From the NCBI GenBank assembly GCA_000381585.1, contig KB906737.1, positions 496,001 through 560,000 of the forward strand: 64,000 bases of DNA. Direction: 5' to 3'. The translations under genes were made by a program, and so were the position numbers. The notes under the pieces are model-generated. The model worked only from the letters and a program-made list of their open reading frames with translations, was not told the DNA's origin and ran no database searches. Shown piece by piece: positions 46,920 through 57,980 of this stretch (position 1 is the stretch's first letter; each line of letters starts with the position of its first letter). This DNA is from Acidobacteriaceae bacterium KBS 83. Lineage in GTDB: Bacteria > Acidobacteriota > Terriglobia > Terriglobales > Acidobacteriaceae.

Positions 46920-48393
46920 GTGACCGCCGAGACCACGCCGCATTCCGATGCCGACCCTCAGCTTCGACCGAATTCGCTTGGTCTTCCAGAACTGGTGTTT
47001 CAAGGTGTCACGCATATCGCGCCGGCGGCCAACATCGTATTCACTTTCCCCATCATTGCCCTCCAGGCAGGACCGGTTATGCCTCTTTCGTTCCTGCTCT
47101 CCACCGTGGTCTGCTTCTTCATAGGGAACACCGTTTCCGAGTTCTCTCGGTACATGCCATCGAGCGGCGGCTACTATTCTTTCGCCACGCGTGGGCTCGG
47201 TAGTCGCAGCGGGTTCATGGCCACTTGGAGCTACCTGATTTATGAGATCCTCGGAGCGGCCGGAGGCACGGGTTTCCTTGGCTACCTTATCTCGGACATG
47301 TTGCAAAAGCAGTTCCATGTGAACATCCCATGGTGGTCCCTGGCGTTGGCGATAACCGCCCTTATCTGGGCGCTCACTCACCATGGCATCCAATTGTCGG
47401 CTCGGATTACAGCGCTCCTAGGCGGGCTCGAACTGCTCATCATGTTAGCGCTCGGGATCACGTTCCTGATCCATCCAGGTCCGGGTTCCACATATCTTAG
47501 CGCCGCTAAAGCCCTCTTCCTCGCCCCATCACTTCAGCGGCATCCTGGCCGGGATGGTTTTCTCCATCCTCGCGCTGAGCGGTTTCGAGGCTCCAGCGCC
47601 GCTCGCCCAGGAAGCCCGCCGTCCCGGCAAGTTTATCGGACACGCGATCATGCTCTCCCTGGGTAGCATCGGAATCTTCTACATCCTTACTTCGTATGCG
47701 AGTGCAATCGGCTGGGGCACCGGCGACATGGCCGCGTTCGCCTCCAATCCCAATCCGTATTACGTTCTTGGCCGTGCGTTATGGGGTGCTGGCTGGTGGT
47801 TCGTTGTCCTCGCTATCCTCAACAGCGCCGTCGGCGTCGGTCTTGCCTGCACCAATGCTGCGTCTCGCGTGATGTACACGATGGGGCGGGCGGGCACGCT
47901 CCCTGCCAGGTTCGAATATATCCATCCCATCCACCGGACACCCACATTCGCAATCGCATTTGTGCAGATATCCGGTATCGCCGCAATCCTGCTGGTGGGC
48001 TTTTTGTTGCAACCCGATACCATCTTTGGTTTCCTTGAAACAATTGCCACACTTGCTGTGATCATTCTGTATGCAATGGCGAACTTGGCCTTGACGAGTT
48101 ATATGCGCCGCGAACAGCGAGCCAAATTTACTATCTGGCAACATGTAGTGGTTCCATGGATCGCGACCCTGGCTCTGATCCCTGTCCTCTTTGTCACCGT
48201 CTATCCGAAACCCGCCTGGCCCTATAGCCTGACTCCCTATCTGTTTCTGGCAGGACTCCTCGCCGGCTTTGCTTACATGCAGTGGCGCGAATCCCGCCAT
48301 CCCGGCGCGCTTCGCCGTGGTGCCATGATGCTCATTCGCACGGGCGCACCAGAGCGCGACGTTGAACCAAATGAACCGTCAGCCCTCCTCTAG
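46920..48393 (+). pseudogene. APC-superfamily amino acid permease with a frameshift
   Basis: The first part (VTAETTPHSDADPQ, then LGLPELVFQGVTHIAPAANI, MPSSGGYYSFATRGLG, ATWSYLIYEILGAAGG) and the second (GMVFSILALSGFEAPAPLAQEARRP, GVGLACTNAASRVMYTMGRAGTLP) form one APC transporter of about 490 residues with 12-14 helices. The frame changes by one base at the CCCC run 47524-47527 (FLAP to HHFSGILAG), just before helix 6. GTG 46920 with GAGG upstream is the best start. A homopolymer sequencing error is a real possibility, in which case the gene is intact. Confidence 0.75.
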
Positions 48394-48806
48394 TGCCTGC
48401 ACACGCAACATGAGTTCGATCCACATAACGTAGAGCCACAACCCTCACACCTCGCACGTGTAATAGGCTCGATTTTCAAGCTTCGTGTACTCGACGGCCA
48501 AATCCAAGCCGCCGAAGAACGCAAGAAAACAAGTTTGTTTACGCTCCCGGTGGAGCGGTCGCACACAATGCAACGTGGCGCGATGTACATTATTTGACGA
48601 TTTGCAACTCTTCGAACCACAGAGTGAACCAATACCGATGAGTCAGTCCGGATTCGGCAGTCGTGATACGGTTTAAAAGGCCTCGAGAATTCGCAAGGAT
48701 CTCACAGTGAGTCGGTGAGCTTTAGAGGAATCTCACCACTGTAAAGTAGCTATTCCGCATATGCCACTTTAGGACTTATGGAAAGGCTCTGCGGAGAACT
48801 GAAAGC
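48394..48806. other. 413-bp leader/intergenic region with a hairpin
   Basis: No gene. At 48704-48742 the nested stem ACAGT/ACTGT and GGTGAG/CTCACC (48714-48719 with 48732-48737) encloses a 12-nt loop that includes AGAGGA. It is 64 nt before the start of the MetE-like gene and could be a structured leader. It matches no riboswitch class I know. Confidence 0.45.
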
Positions 48807-49880
48807 GTGCGGTTCACGACCACTCCATCTCACAGTATCCGAACACCCCTCAATCGGACGCCCTTCGACCCGGCGGGTGCGGTCACAGGCATCGGAAGCC
48901 TGCCATTCACCTCTGTGGAGTCTGCAATCTGCTCGGTTGCCGAATTTTCACCGGAGACTCCGTTCTGGCCTCAGTTGCCGCGACTCTCCGAACAGGAAAG
49001 CGCCATCGGCCAGGGCCTGGGCATCGTGGCACACCTGATTGAGAGTCGCAGCGAGGGCTACGGATATCAGGTAAGAGAAGGCCGAATCGATTCTGTGGTC
49101 GAAATTCTTCACCGCAGCAACGGAGAGTTGACTCCGGTAAATGCGGCCGGCTTCAGTGCGTTCGAGGAGGCGTTATCATCCGGTGTCTTCAGATCCGCTA
49201 AAGCAGTGAAGGGCCAGACCGAGGGCCCCATCACGCTGTCGTCGTATTTGTTCCACGGAGGACGGCCCTTCCTATCCGATCCCGCACTTTTTTCAGCTAT
49301 CGCATTTCATGTCTCGCAGATCATCTGCTGGCAGATCGATCGTCTGAGGTCTGCTGGGTTGCCTGTGCTGCTGTTTGTGGATGAACCAGCCTTATGTCTG
49401 GAAGTACCCGTGACGACTGCCGTCTCAGAGCAGCAGGGGCTCAACGCATTGGCGGTCACCTTGAATGACATACGCACACGCGGCGCCTACGCCGGGTTGC
49501 ATTGCTGCGCGGCGCGTCCATTTGAGCGCATGTTTCACGTAAAGCCAGATATTCTCTCCTTCGATGCTCATGAGGGGCTTGAGTTATTCTTCGCCGATCC
49601 ACATGCTCTCGACTTCGTGTATCAGGGCGGGACGGTTGCCTACGGATTGTTGCCCACAAAGCGACACTTAAGCGCCATCGACGCCGCGAGCATTTTCATC
49701 CGCTGGCTGGAAGCGGCGACCCGCGCCGGCGATCCCCAGAGACTTGCTCAGCGCGCAATGATCACGGCGACTTGCGGGCTTGGCCTGTTGGATACCTCCT
49801 CGGTCGCGGAGACATTCCATGCCGCGCATGGCGTCAGTAAGTTGATCAGGAGTCTGGCGGGCGTTCCGGAAGAAGAATGA
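48807..49880 (+). CDS. UROD/MetE-like protein (core methionine synthase-type barrel)
   Basis: 357 residues, one TIM barrel of the UROD/MetE superfamily. It opens FDPAGAVTGIGSLPFTSVES, has the central VKGQTEGPITLSSYLFHGG and LLFVDEPALCLEVPV, and the zinc-type ligands in YAGLHCCAARPFE and ATCGLGLLD. It is half the size of MetE and lacks the N-terminal barrel, like the short core MetE proteins that use methyl groups from corrinoid donors. GTG 48807 has GGAG upstream. It converges on metH. Confidence 0.7.
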   Translation: MRFTTTPSHSIRTPLNRTPFDPAGAVTGIGSLPFTSVESAICSVAEFSPETPFWPQLPRLSEQESAIGQGLGIVAHLIESRSEGYGYQVREGRIDSVVEILHRSNGELTPVNAAGFSAFEEALSSGVFRSAKAVKGQTEGPITLSSYLFHGGRPFLSDPALFSAIAFHVSQIICWQIDRLRSAGLPVLLFVDEPALCLEVPVTTAVSEQQGLNALAVTLNDIRTRGAYAGLHCCAARPFERMFHVKPDILSFDAHEGLELFFADPHALDFVYQGGTVAYGLLPTKRHLSAIDAASIFIRWLEAATRAGDPQRLAQRAMITATCGLGLLDTSSVAETFHAAHGVSKLIRSLAGVPEEE

Positions 49881-49960
49881 TGAGCCCCTCGACATGGCCT
49901 TTGGTCCGAGCCAGCGCCACCGTCTTAATACCAAGCGCGGCACTACTCCTTCTGCCGAGG

Positions 49961-52693
49961 CTATTCCTCTGGGTCGTAGTTTAAGTTAGGCCCGAGCCAT
50001 CGCTCGATCTGCGGCAGGCTCATCCCTTTGCGTACCTGATAATCAGATATCTGATCGCGATCGATCTTGCCGAGCGAGAAATAACGCGATTCGGGATGGG
50101 CGAAATAGAGGCCGCTCACACTCGAGCCAGGCCACATCGCAAACGATTCGGTAATCAGTATCCCGGTCTTCGCCTGCACGTCCAGCAACCGCCAAATCGT
50201 GCCTTTTTCTGTGTGGTCAGGGCATGCCGGATAGCCCGGAGCCGGCCTGATCCCTCGATACTTCTCCTGGATAAGATCCTCGTTGCTCAGACCTTCTTTA
50301 CAGCCGTAACCCCATTCTTCGCGGGCTTTCTTATGCAGGCATTCGGCAAAAGCTTCTGCCAGGCGATCAGCGATAGCCTCCGCCATGATCGCGTTGTAAT
50401 CGTCGTTCTCGGCCCTGAACCGGTCGCAAAGCTCTTTGAGGCCGATCCCGCTGGTCACCGCGAACGCACCTATATGATCGGGCAGTCCGGTTTCCCTCGG
50501 CGCGATGAAGTCGGCGAGTGACCGACATGGTTCGCTGCCTTCCCGGTTCGCCTGCTGGCGGAGAAAGTGGAATCGGTCGAGTATCGTTCCGCGTGCGCTG
50601 TCTGTGTAGACTTCGACATCGTCACCTACGGCATTGGCGGGGAAAAAGCCGTATACGCCACGCGCCGTAATCGAGTTGCGCTCAATGATCCTGTCGAGGA
50701 GCGCATTCGCTTCCGCGAAGATCTGCCGCGCTTGCGCGCCCTGCCTTTCGTCCTCGAGGATGCGGGGATAAATGCCTTTGAGGCCCCAGGTATGGAAGAA
50801 CGGCGACCAGTCGATGAATTCGCGCAGCGTCGCAAGAGGAAAACCCTCGAGCGCACGCACGCCGATGAATGCGGGAACCGGAATGTCTTCCGCACGCCAG
50901 TCGATGGGGGTTCTGCGTGCACGAGCGGTCTCAATGGGGACGACTTTCTGACGCGGCGCGGAGTGGGCCTTGCGAACTGCTTCGTACTCCGCACGGTGTT
51001 GCTCCACGAAGGCTGCCTTGCCGTCTTCACTCAACAGGCTGGTCGTCACCGGCACTGCACGGCTGGCATCGAGCACATGGACAACAGGCTCGCTGTAGTT
51101 CGGCGCAATCTTGATCGCCGTGTGCGCCCGGCTCGTAGTCGCCCCTCCGATGAGAAGCGGCAATTTGAAACCCAGGCGTTCCATCTCACGGGCCACATGT
51201 ACCATCTCGTCGAGTGACGGAGTGATCAGGCCGCTGAGACCAATCACGTCGGCCTTCTCCGCCTTTGCGCGCTCGAGGATCTTCTCGGCGGGGACCATTA
51301 CCCCCATGTCGATGACCTCGTAGTTGTTACAGGCGAGGACGACGCCGACGATGTTCTTGCCGATGTCGTGAACGTCGCCTTTGACCGTTGCGAGCACGAT
51401 CTTTCCCTGCGTCCTAACCTCCTGACCCGCTGCAACCATGGCCGCCTTCTCCGCCTCCATAAACGGCGTCAGGTAGGCGACGGCCTTCTTCATCACACGA
51501 GCAGACTTGACTACCTGGGGCAGGAACATCTTGCCCGCTCCAAACAGATCCCCCACGACGCTCATCCCATCCATCAGGGGGCCCTCGATCACCAGCAGCG
51601 GACGGCCCAGCTTCGCGCGGGTCTCTTCCGTATCGACATCTATATATGTGTCAATCCCCTTCACTAGTGCGTGCGTCAGGCGCTCCTCGACCGTGCCGTT
51701 GCGCCATTCTTCGGCCTTCTTCTCACCTACCGTCGCACCAGCACTCGTTGCCTTCAGAGCTTCGCCGAACTCCACCAGGCGCTCGGTCGCATCCGGACGA
51801 CGATTGAGCAGCACGTCCTCGACCAGCACTTTCAGTTCAGGCTCAATCTCCTCGTAGATCTCGAGCTGCCCGGCGTTCACGATGCCCATATCCATGCCCG
51901 CGGCGATAGCGTGATAAAGAAATGCGGAGTGCATCGCCTCACGGACCTTGTTGTTCCCACGGAAGCTGAACGAGATATTCGAGACGCCGCCCGAAACCTT
52001 CGCGTTCGGCAGATTGGCCTTGATCCAGCGGGTGGCGTTGATGTAGTCCACCGCGTAGTTGTTGTGTTCCTCCATGCCCGTGGCAACGGTTAGGATGTTG
52101 GGATCGAAGATGATGTCTTCGGGCTCGAAGCCGACCTCATCGACCAGAATCCGATAGGCGCGTTCGCAGATGCGAATCTTGTCCTCGTACGTTGCGGCCT
52201 GGCCATGTTCATCGAAGGCCATCACCACCGTCGCGGCGCCGTATTTGAGGACGGTCGCGGCGTTCTGGCGAAATTTCTCTTCGCCTTCTTTCAAAGAAAT
52301 TGAGTTGACAATGCCCTTGCCCTGCAGGCACTTCAGCCCCGCCTCGATGACCTCCCATTTCGAAGAGTCCACCATGAAAGGCACCTTGGCGACCTCGGGC
52401 TCGCTCGCCAACAAGAGCAGAAAGCGCGTCATGGCTGCGACGCCGTCGATCATCCCTTCATCCATACAGATGTCGATGACATTGGCCCCGTTCTCGACCT
52501 GTTGCCGGGCCACGCTTACCGCTTCCTCGTATTTGCCGTCCTTGATGAGCTTCGCGAACTTCGGCGAACCAGCCACATTTGTCCGTTCGCCGATCATGAT
52601 GTAAACGCCCGACTGCTGGGTAAAGGGCTGCGATCCCGACAGACGCAGGGGTTTTGTCTTGGGGTGTTCTCTTGCGCTTTCGGACAAACTCAT
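49961..52693 (-). CDS. metH: Cobalamin-dependent methionine synthase, pterin/B12/activation part (split MetH)
   Basis: 910 residues holding the C-terminal three modules of MetH. Residues about 30-300 are the methyltetrahydrofolate barrel ([26 protein letters not shown]). Residues about 355-570 are the cap and cobalamin domain, with His442 in [12 protein letters not shown] as lower axial ligand, then [11 protein letters not shown] and [11 protein letters not shown]. The rest is the AdoMet reactivation domain ([15 protein letters not shown]). The homocysteine module is the preceding gene and the two overlap by 4 nt, so they act as one enzyme. Confidence 0.93.
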   Translation of the reverse strand: MSLSESAREHPKTKPLRLSGSQPFTQQSGVYIMIGERTNVAGSPKFAKLIKDGKYEEAVSVARQQVENGANVIDICMDEGMIDGVAAMTRFLLLLASEPEVAKVPFMVDSSKWEVIEAGLKCLQGKGIVNSISLKEGEEKFRQNAATVLKYGAATVVMAFDEHGQAATYEDKIRICERAYRILVDEVGFEPEDIIFDPNILTVATGMEEHNNYAVDYINATRWIKANLPNAKVSGGVSNISFSFRGNNKVREAMHSAFLYHAIAAGMDMGIVNAGQLEIYEEIEPELKVLVEDVLLNRRPDATERLVEFGEALKATSAGATVGEKKAEEWRNGTVEERLTHALVKGIDTYIDVDTEETRAKLGRPLLVIEGPLMDGMSVVGDLFGAGKMFLPQVVKSARVMKKAVAYLTPFMEAEKAAMVAAGQEVRTQGKIVLATVKGDVHDIGKNIVGVVLACNNYEVIDMGVMVPAEKILERAKAEKADVIGLSGLITPSLDEMVHVAREMERLGFKLPLLIGGATTSRAHTAIKIAPNYSEPVVHVLDASRAVPVTTSLLSEDGKAAFVEQHRAEYEAVRKAHSAPRQKVVPIETARARRTPIDWRAEDIPVPAFIGVRALEGFPLATLREFIDWSPFFHTWGLKGIYPRILEDERQGAQARQIFAEANALLDRIIERNSITARGVYGFFPANAVGDDVEVYTDSARGTILDRFHFLRQQANREGSEPCRSLADFIAPRETGLPDHIGAFAVTSGIGLKELCDRFRAENDDYNAIMAEAIADRLAEAFAECLHKKAREEWGYGCKEGLSNEDLIQEKYRGIRPAPGYPACPDHTEKGTIWRLLDVQAKTGILITESFAMWPGSSVSGLYFAHPESRYFSLGKIDRDQISDYQVRKGMSLPQIERWLGPNLNYDPEE

Positions 52694-53826
52694 CCTCGGC
52701 TCTCGGCGTAGGATTCCTCTGTGACCGTCGTCCCCGGCCGTCGTGGAGGTTGGCCTTCGAGCGCTTTTGCGATGGCGGCGATGTGCTCCGGTGTATTACC
52801 GCAGCAGCCGCCGGCAATATTGATCAAACCATGATCAGCAAAGTCGCTCAGATAACGTGCCATATCAGCGGGCTCCAGATCGAAGCCGGTCGGCGAGAGC
52901 GGATTCGGGAGACCGGCATTCGGGTAACACGAGATCGCCGCGCTCGATTTCGCCGCGAGCTCCTCCAGAAACGGATACATTAGGTCGGGTCCGAGAGAAC
53001 AGTTGAGGCCCACGGATAATGGATGGATGTGCTCGACCGCATTCCAGAACGCCTCAACCGTCTGCGCGGAGATCATTGTTTCGCCGCCGCGCCCAACCGC
53101 TGCCGAGATCATCACCGGCAGATCCCTGTTGTTCGCCGTAAGGCCGTCCTGGTCGAAGACTTCACGGATGGCAACGAGCGCGGCCTTGGCGTTCAGCGAG
53201 TCGAAGATCGTCTCCACCAGAAGCAGGTCTGCGCCTCCCGCGATGAGGGCACGCACCTGTTCAGCGTAGGCGGTCTTTACTTGGTCGAAGGTGACCACCC
53301 GGAACCCGGGATCATCGGGATCGGGCGAGTTCGAGAGAGAGACAGTCAGTGGGCCGATGGCCCCGGCCACGAAGCGTTGACGCCCTGTCGTGTTTGCCAC
53401 ACGATCAGCCCATTCCCGGCACTGCTGCGCGGACTGCTCGTTGATCTCCCAAGCCAAGTCCTTGAGGAAGGGATCGTCAATGATTTTCTGATAAAACGCT
53501 GGATCTTTCCGGCCGCCGTGTTCTCGTGGATCCTCCACGAAGAATTCACTCTGGGAGATACTTGTTGCACCAAAAGTGTTTGTCTCGATGATGTCGGCAC
53601 CAGCTTCGAGGAACCGGCGATGAATATCGCCGATCATTTTCGGCTGCGTCAGACTGAAGAGGTCACCGTTATTTAGCAGGTCCTTCTTCGAATCCTTGAA
53701 GCGTCCACTGCGGATGTCTACCTCGGTCATGCCGTAGGTCCGGATCGTCGTCCCCATCGCGCCATCAATGATCGCTATTCGACTTTCAAGAACTTTTTGC
53801 AGAGGATGTTGGCGAGTTGTCGTCAT
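52690..53826 (-). CDS. Homocysteine S-methyltransferase module of split MetH
   Basis: 378 residues corresponding to MetH residues 1-360. It has [66 protein letters not shown] and the zinc ligands Cys in [11 protein letters not shown] and Cys-Cys in [16 protein letters not shown] 53826 has GGGAG upstream and is preferred to 53859. Stop and start of the downstream part overlap (ATGA). The 230 bp upstream hold no B12-riboswitch motif that I can see. Confidence 0.92.
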   Translation of the reverse strand: MTTTRQHPLQKVLESRIAIIDGAMGTTIRTYGMTEVDIRSGRFKDSKKDLLNNGDLFSLTQPKMIGDIHRRFLEAGADIIETNTFGATSISQSEFFVEDPREHGGRKDPAFYQKIIDDPFLKDLAWEINEQSAQQCREWADRVANTTGRQRFVAGAIGPLTVSLSNSPDPDDPGFRVVTFDQVKTAYAEQVRALIAGGADLLLVETIFDSLNAKAALVAIREVFDQDGLTANNRDLPVMISAAVGRGGETMISAQTVEAFWNAVEHIHPLSVGLNCSLGPDLMYPFLEELAAKSSAAISCYPNAGLPNPLSPTGFDLEPADMARYLSDFADHGLINIAGGCCGNTPEHIAAIAKALEGQPPRRPGTTVTEESYAESRG

Positions 53827-54059
53827 GTCTCCCTGGTGAACCCGAGTAATTGCGGGCAATCGATCCGAGTTGTGGTTGCTAGGCGCTTGCCACGGTTTGA
53901 ACTAACGGTCGTTCGCGAAGGTTAACTTCGCTGTGCCCTTGTTCCATTATCTCATTTGGGGTCAAGAGCTTCGCATGTCAGCAACGAGCATGGATTGATC
54001 AAATGCAGGGATAAATTGACCTAATGGATCGATCCAGGGATCGAACACGCTGCGCGCCC

Positions 54060-54795
54060 TTCTGCTGCGAAATTGTCTGTGGGAACCGATTCGACAAGAC
54101 GTGCGAATGCTGAAAATTGAGGACACTCCGGGGCAAGGCACTCACGCATGCGGAGGAGGAGCAGTTGCTCGCGGGCGTGTCTCGATAGCCGGTCACGCGG
54201 TTTGTATCCATCGGTGGTGCACGCCCTCAACACCCGCATGCGCTCCGCAGAGCTGCGCTGGCGCAGTGGAGGCAGGTCGATCTACGCGCCGGTTCGATCC
54301 GTGTCGGTCGAAGCAAGACGGCAGCGGGCGCTGGGCGAACGATTCCGCTGAACCGTCGCGCGCTCGAAGCGTTGAAGCAGTGGGCACGTAATTTGAGGGT
54401 CGCGAGCGGGGACACTACGTCTTCGCTTCCTTAAAGTATGAGCAGAACGCTTCGCCGTACGCGATCAATCCGCTGAAGCCGATGGACACTTTGAAGAAGG
54501 CTGGGAGATCGCGCGGAAACCATCGGGCATTCAATTGCCGCTTTCACGATCTCCGACACACGGCATGCACGGGTCCGCTCGAGAGCGGAGTTCCTTCGCG
54601 ATCTTGGCGCAGATCATGACCTGGTGTGCCTCGGCGACGATCACGATGGCGAAGCGCTACGGGCACATCGGAGACAGCGTTTTGCGGACGGTGATGAGTG
54701 TGCTCGACTTCCTGGAGCGGCGAGAAGATCGACGGCAATCGATGACAGAGAAGTCCCCAGAGTTGGCTATCCTCGCCGGAGGAAGGAGCGCGTAA
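54060..54795 (+). pseudogene. Decayed tyrosine recombinase (older integrase)
   Basis: Translation in changing frames restores integrase motifs: HAEEEQLLAGV, then ALNT.MRSAEL (catalytic Arg region), QVDLRAGSIRVGRSKTAAGAGRTIPLN, CRFHDLRHTACT (His-x-x-Arg box) and MAKRYGHIGDSVL (Tyr region). Several frameshifts and stops are present and the N-terminal arm-binding domain is missing. The similarity with the intact integrase downstream (GKSKTTAGEGRTIPLN, HDARHT) shows a related element. It ends 14 bp before the tRNA fragment, the normal position of an integrase next to its att site. Confidence 0.75.
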
Positions 54796-54808
54796 GTGCT
54801 TGAAAGAT

Positions 54809-54870
54809 TGGCTCCTCAGGTAGGACTCTAACCTACAACCCTTCGGTCAACAGCCGAATGCTCTCTCCAA
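54809..54870 (-). other. 3' fragment of a tRNA-Asn(GTT): probable attachment-site copy
   Basis: On the minus strand this reads as tRNA-Asn from the D-loop to the 3' CCA: GAGAGC (D-stem 3' side), anticodon arm TTCGG-CTGTTGA-CCGAA with GTT anticodon, T-arm GTAGG-TTAGAGT-CCTAC, acceptor 3' strand and GCCA. The 5' acceptor strand and D-stem 5' side are absent (AT-rich sequence instead), so it is not a functional tRNA. This is what remains at the far end of an element that integrated into the 3' part of a tRNA-Asn gene. The orientation places the element at higher coordinates, where the intact integrase lies. Confidence 0.75.
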
Positions 54871-55021
54871 TATAACTCCTTTATTATCAGATATAACAAT
54901 CGCCAACTGTTTGACAGTGTAGCGGATTTTGTAGCGACCATCGTATACTTTGAACCGGGGCGAACGACTCCGGCCGTCGTGACGGCGAACCCCGGTGCGC
55001 GGCGAGGAAGGTGGAATCTAG

Positions 55022-56149
55022 ATGGCCGTCTACAAGCGCGGGGAAATCTGGTGGTATCACTTCACTTACGCGGGGCGCAACGTTCAGGAAAGCGCGAAGA
55101 CCCCGTCCAAAACTGCAGCCAAACGGGCTGAGCAAAATCGTCGCCGGGAGCTGGAGGAGGGATTCAGCGGAATTGCACGCCAGCGCAAGGATCGTGTGCG
55201 CACGCTCGACGACTTGTCCGCTGCCTATTTCAGTGAATACCAACTCAAACACAGCGCCGTCGCATTCGCTGAGTACGCCATTCGGCATCTGTGCCAGCAC
55301 ATCGGCTCCAAAATGCTCGTGGAGATCGATGCCAGCGCGGTGAGCGAGTACCAGACCAAACGACTCAAAGAGAATGCCGCTCCCAAGTCGATCAACGATG
55401 AGGTAGGCATCCTGTTGCGCATTATGGGTGACCGCGGTGATTTACTGCGCAGCGAACTGAAGCGTAAAAAGCTTCTGAAATTGAAGGTTGGTGAGCAGCC
55501 GGGGAAGGCTTTCGATGTTGCGGAGAAGGATCGAATGCTATTAGCCGCCGAGAAGTCCCGCTCGCCGTTGATCCTTCCCGCGCTCGCGCTGGCTCTGAAT
55601 GCAGGCATGAGGGATGCGGAGATCAAGACCACACAATGGTCCCAGATAGACTTTTCGAAGCTCATTCTGACGGTTGGCAAGAGCAAGACGACAGCTGGCG
55701 AGGGCAGAACCATTCCGCTCAACAGTGAGATTCTGCCCGCGCTCCTGAAGCACGCCAAATGGTATACGAATAAGTTCGGCGAGCTTCGTCCGGAGTGGTA
55801 CGTCTTCCCTTTTGGTCGTCGCGGCCACATGGACCCGAGTCGGCCGGTCACTACATTGAAAACCGCTTGGGGAGGCGTCCGCAAGAATGCCAAGGTGCAG
55901 GGACGCTGGCACGATGCGAGGCACACGTTAATAACTGAACTGGCTGAGAGTGGTGCGGGCGATGAGACAATCATGGCTATCGCAGGACACGTCTCGCGGC
56001 AGATGCTGACACGATATAGTCACATCAGAACAGAAGCGAAAAGGTCGGCACTTGAAGAGGTGGTTGCTCGTCGGCAGAAGGCCCGCGCTCCGAACAAGTC
56101 TGCCGTAGAGACAGTAGCAACCGAAGCCGCCGCAGTCACCATGAACTAG
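55022..56149 (+). CDS. Site-specific integrase, tyrosine recombinase family
   Basis: 375 residues. N-terminal arm-binding part (MAVYKRGEIWWYHFTYAGRN), core-binding domain (about 60-160) and catalytic domain with Arg197 (LNAGMRDAEIKTTQW), His297 and Arg300 (RWHDARHTLITEL), His323 and nucleophile Tyr332 (GHVSRQMLTRYSH). All catalytic residues are present, so it may be active. It starts 152 bp from the tRNA-Asn fragment; GGAAGGTGG lies upstream of its ATG. It is the driver of the island to its right. Confidence 0.9.
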   Translation: MAVYKRGEIWWYHFTYAGRNVQESAKTPSKTAAKRAEQNRRRELEEGFSGIARQRKDRVRTLDDLSAAYFSEYQLKHSAVAFAEYAIRHLCQHIGSKMLVEIDASAVSEYQTKRLKENAAPKSINDEVGILLRIMGDRGDLLRSELKRKKLLKLKVGEQPGKAFDVAEKDRMLLAAEKSRSPLILPALALALNAGMRDAEIKTTQWSQIDFSKLILTVGKSKTTAGEGRTIPLNSEILPALLKHAKWYTNKFGELRPEWYVFPFGRRGHMDPSRPVTTLKTAWGGVRKNAKVQGRWHDARHTLITELAESGAGDETIMAIAGHVSRQMLTRYSHIRTEAKRSALEEVVARRQKARAPNKSAVETVATEAAAVTMN

Positions 56150-56398
56150 GGGTGCGGTTTTCGGCGCTGGCCGCGTCTCCCGCGCGACAATCACGTGACG
56201 GCTGGGCACGGGTAACCTCAGAAGCGGCGATTTTTGAGTGCCGGATCCCAGTCTCCATCGCCTACATCCTCTATTGTTTGTTCAACTTAGGACAGCACGC
56301 TTTTCCATTGTTTTTATGTAGATCGCCCGATTACTGTCAAGATTGCTGTCAAGCGTAGCGGCGGTCGTTCAGGCAACAGCTCATACGAAGTTGCATCT

Positions 56399-57592
56399 TC
56401 ACTTGGATTCACGTAGCCGCTTCAACATCCACTGCCAGGTGCCATCGACCGATACTTCCGCCGGCGGCGGTAGTACCGGCGTTGTTGGATATATCACCCC
56501 CTTCCCGCGATATCGTGCGGCCAGCTTCTGGAACGTTCTTCCCTGCTCTTTCACGCGGCCATCGTTGGTCAGCAGCCCAAGGCTGTACTCCACCGGGTTG
56601 AACGAAAACTTCCGGTCTACATCGTGGCTGTCCCAATAGGTGAACCAAGCCACGCCCTCCGCAATAGCCGCTTCCACCGCCCGCTCTAGCCATTGCGCTT
56701 GTCCGCTCTCATCCAGCGAGTCGATGCAGGTATTGAACTCACCCGCCCACACCGGCACTCGCTGATTGCCCGCGTACGACCGGATCAACGCAGCCATCGA
56801 GGCCAACAGCTTCACGCTCGGCGAATCCATCGGTCCGCCATAATTCAGCGCCCCCGTCCAGAACGGATAGCAATGCATCACCGGGAATCGTTGCGCCGCC
56901 AGCGCCCGTGGCGAGAAGGTCTGCCCATCAAACCACGGATGGTGATCGACGCCGTTCACATTCAGGCTGCCCGGAAGCTCCCGCTGCATCAGCGCTAACA
57001 TCTTCGTCATCCAGACATCGCCTATCGCTGTCGGGGCACTCCAGCAGGTATTCACCTCGTTGCCCAGGTCAAAGCCGATGATGTTCGTGTGCCGCTGTAT
57101 CAGGTGTGCCAGTTCACGGACAAAGAGCCCCTGCGCCGCAAACATAGTCGGGTCGCTGTAGAATGCCTCGCCGGCGTGCCCATCTCGATCCTTTTGAAAA
57201 GGCGGCAGGAAATACCACCCGCTCAACTGTCCCGTAAACACGGTCACCAGAACATCCATCCGCCGCTCACCCATCATCGTCAGCATCTGGTCCAGCCTGT
57301 CCAGGTGCAGCGCACTCACATAAGTAGGGTTCGGTTGGAAATACGGCCACACCAGCAGAATGCGCAGGTGGTCTGCGCCCAGCCCGGCAATCGCGTCTAG
57401 GTCACGCTTCACGGAATCAGCGTCCCAGTTGTTCCAGCAGAACCACCAGTTGTGACTGGGTGTGTAGTTCACGCCGAAGCGGTGCCGCTCCAGTGCTAAT
57501 GGAGTCAAGCTTCGTGTCTCGGCCAGAGCATTTCCAACAGCCACTGAGCACGCCCCTGCCGCACTTACCCGGAGAAATTCGCGTCGATTCAT
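56399..57592 (-). CDS. Tat-exported GH5-like cellulase/mannanase-type hydrolase
   Basis: 397 residues. Leader MNRREFLRVSAAGACSVAVG is a Tat signal. The clan GH-A barrel has FGVNYTPSHNWWFCWNNWDA, the acid/base Glu179 in GFDLGNEVNT, aromatic FPVMHCYPFWTG and the nucleophile Glu285 in VPVWAGEFNTC, followed by WFTYWDSHD. The two Glu positions fit GH5 or a close clan-A family. The substrate is not evident. Base composition matches the chromosome, so it may be native sequence or a neighbour of the island. Confidence 0.72.
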   Translation of the reverse strand: MNRREFLRVSAAGACSVAVGNALAETRSLTPLALERHRFGVNYTPSHNWWFCWNNWDADSVKRDLDAIAGLGADHLRILLVWPYFQPNPTYVSALHLDRLDQMLTMMGERRMDVLVTVFTGQLSGWYFLPPFQKDRDGHAGEAFYSDPTMFAAQGLFVRELAHLIQRHTNIIGFDLGNEVNTCWSAPTAIGDVWMTKMLALMQRELPGSLNVNGVDHHPWFDGQTFSPRALAAQRFPVMHCYPFWTGALNYGGPMDSPSVKLLASMAALIRSYAGNQRVPVWAGEFNTCIDSLDESGQAQWLERAVEAAIAEGVAWFTYWDSHDVDRKFSFNPVEYSLGLLTNDGRVKEQGRTFQKLAARYRGKGVIYPTTPVLPPPAEVSVDGTWQWMLKRLRESK

Positions 57593-57980
57593 ATCTCAAT
57601 GACAATACTCCGCCGCACAGTCGGCCCCCGGATCGTTTCCGCCATCTCCGCGCTCCGACATGCCCGGCTTCTCCGTCTTCACCCGCGACAACGGAACCAT
57701 CCGCCACTTCTAAAGTGGCGAAATGAGCGGCAACATGGCCGACCCTAGACAGGACCCGCGTGGCGCCCCCGACATCGATTCCCTCTGGCTTACTCGACTA
57801 CAAGGAGGACTAGCCGCCTAGGCACACGCCCTTGGGCGCCACAACGTTCGATAATCGGCTTCAGCGACTGTCACAATCAAAGATCCTGCGCACACTGGGG
57901 CTTTTGTTTATGCAAGCCCTGATATATAACCCTCAGTGCGGCGACAAATCTACTCAAAAACCGGCGGGCTTATTACCGAA
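57593..57980. other. About 390-bp divergent intergenic region
   Basis: Between the GH5-like gene and the ATPase gene. No supported gene. TGATATATAAC at 57920-57930 is an AT-rich -10-like stretch shortly before the ATPase. Nothing else was identified. Confidence 0.4.

Noticed and set aside
53827-54059. Cobalamin or SAM riboswitch before metH
   Set aside because: No B12-box or SAM-I core sequence could be found on the minus strand.
54809-54870. Functional tRNA-Asn gene
   Set aside because: The 5' acceptor strand and the 5' side of the D-stem are missing, so the cloverleaf cannot close.
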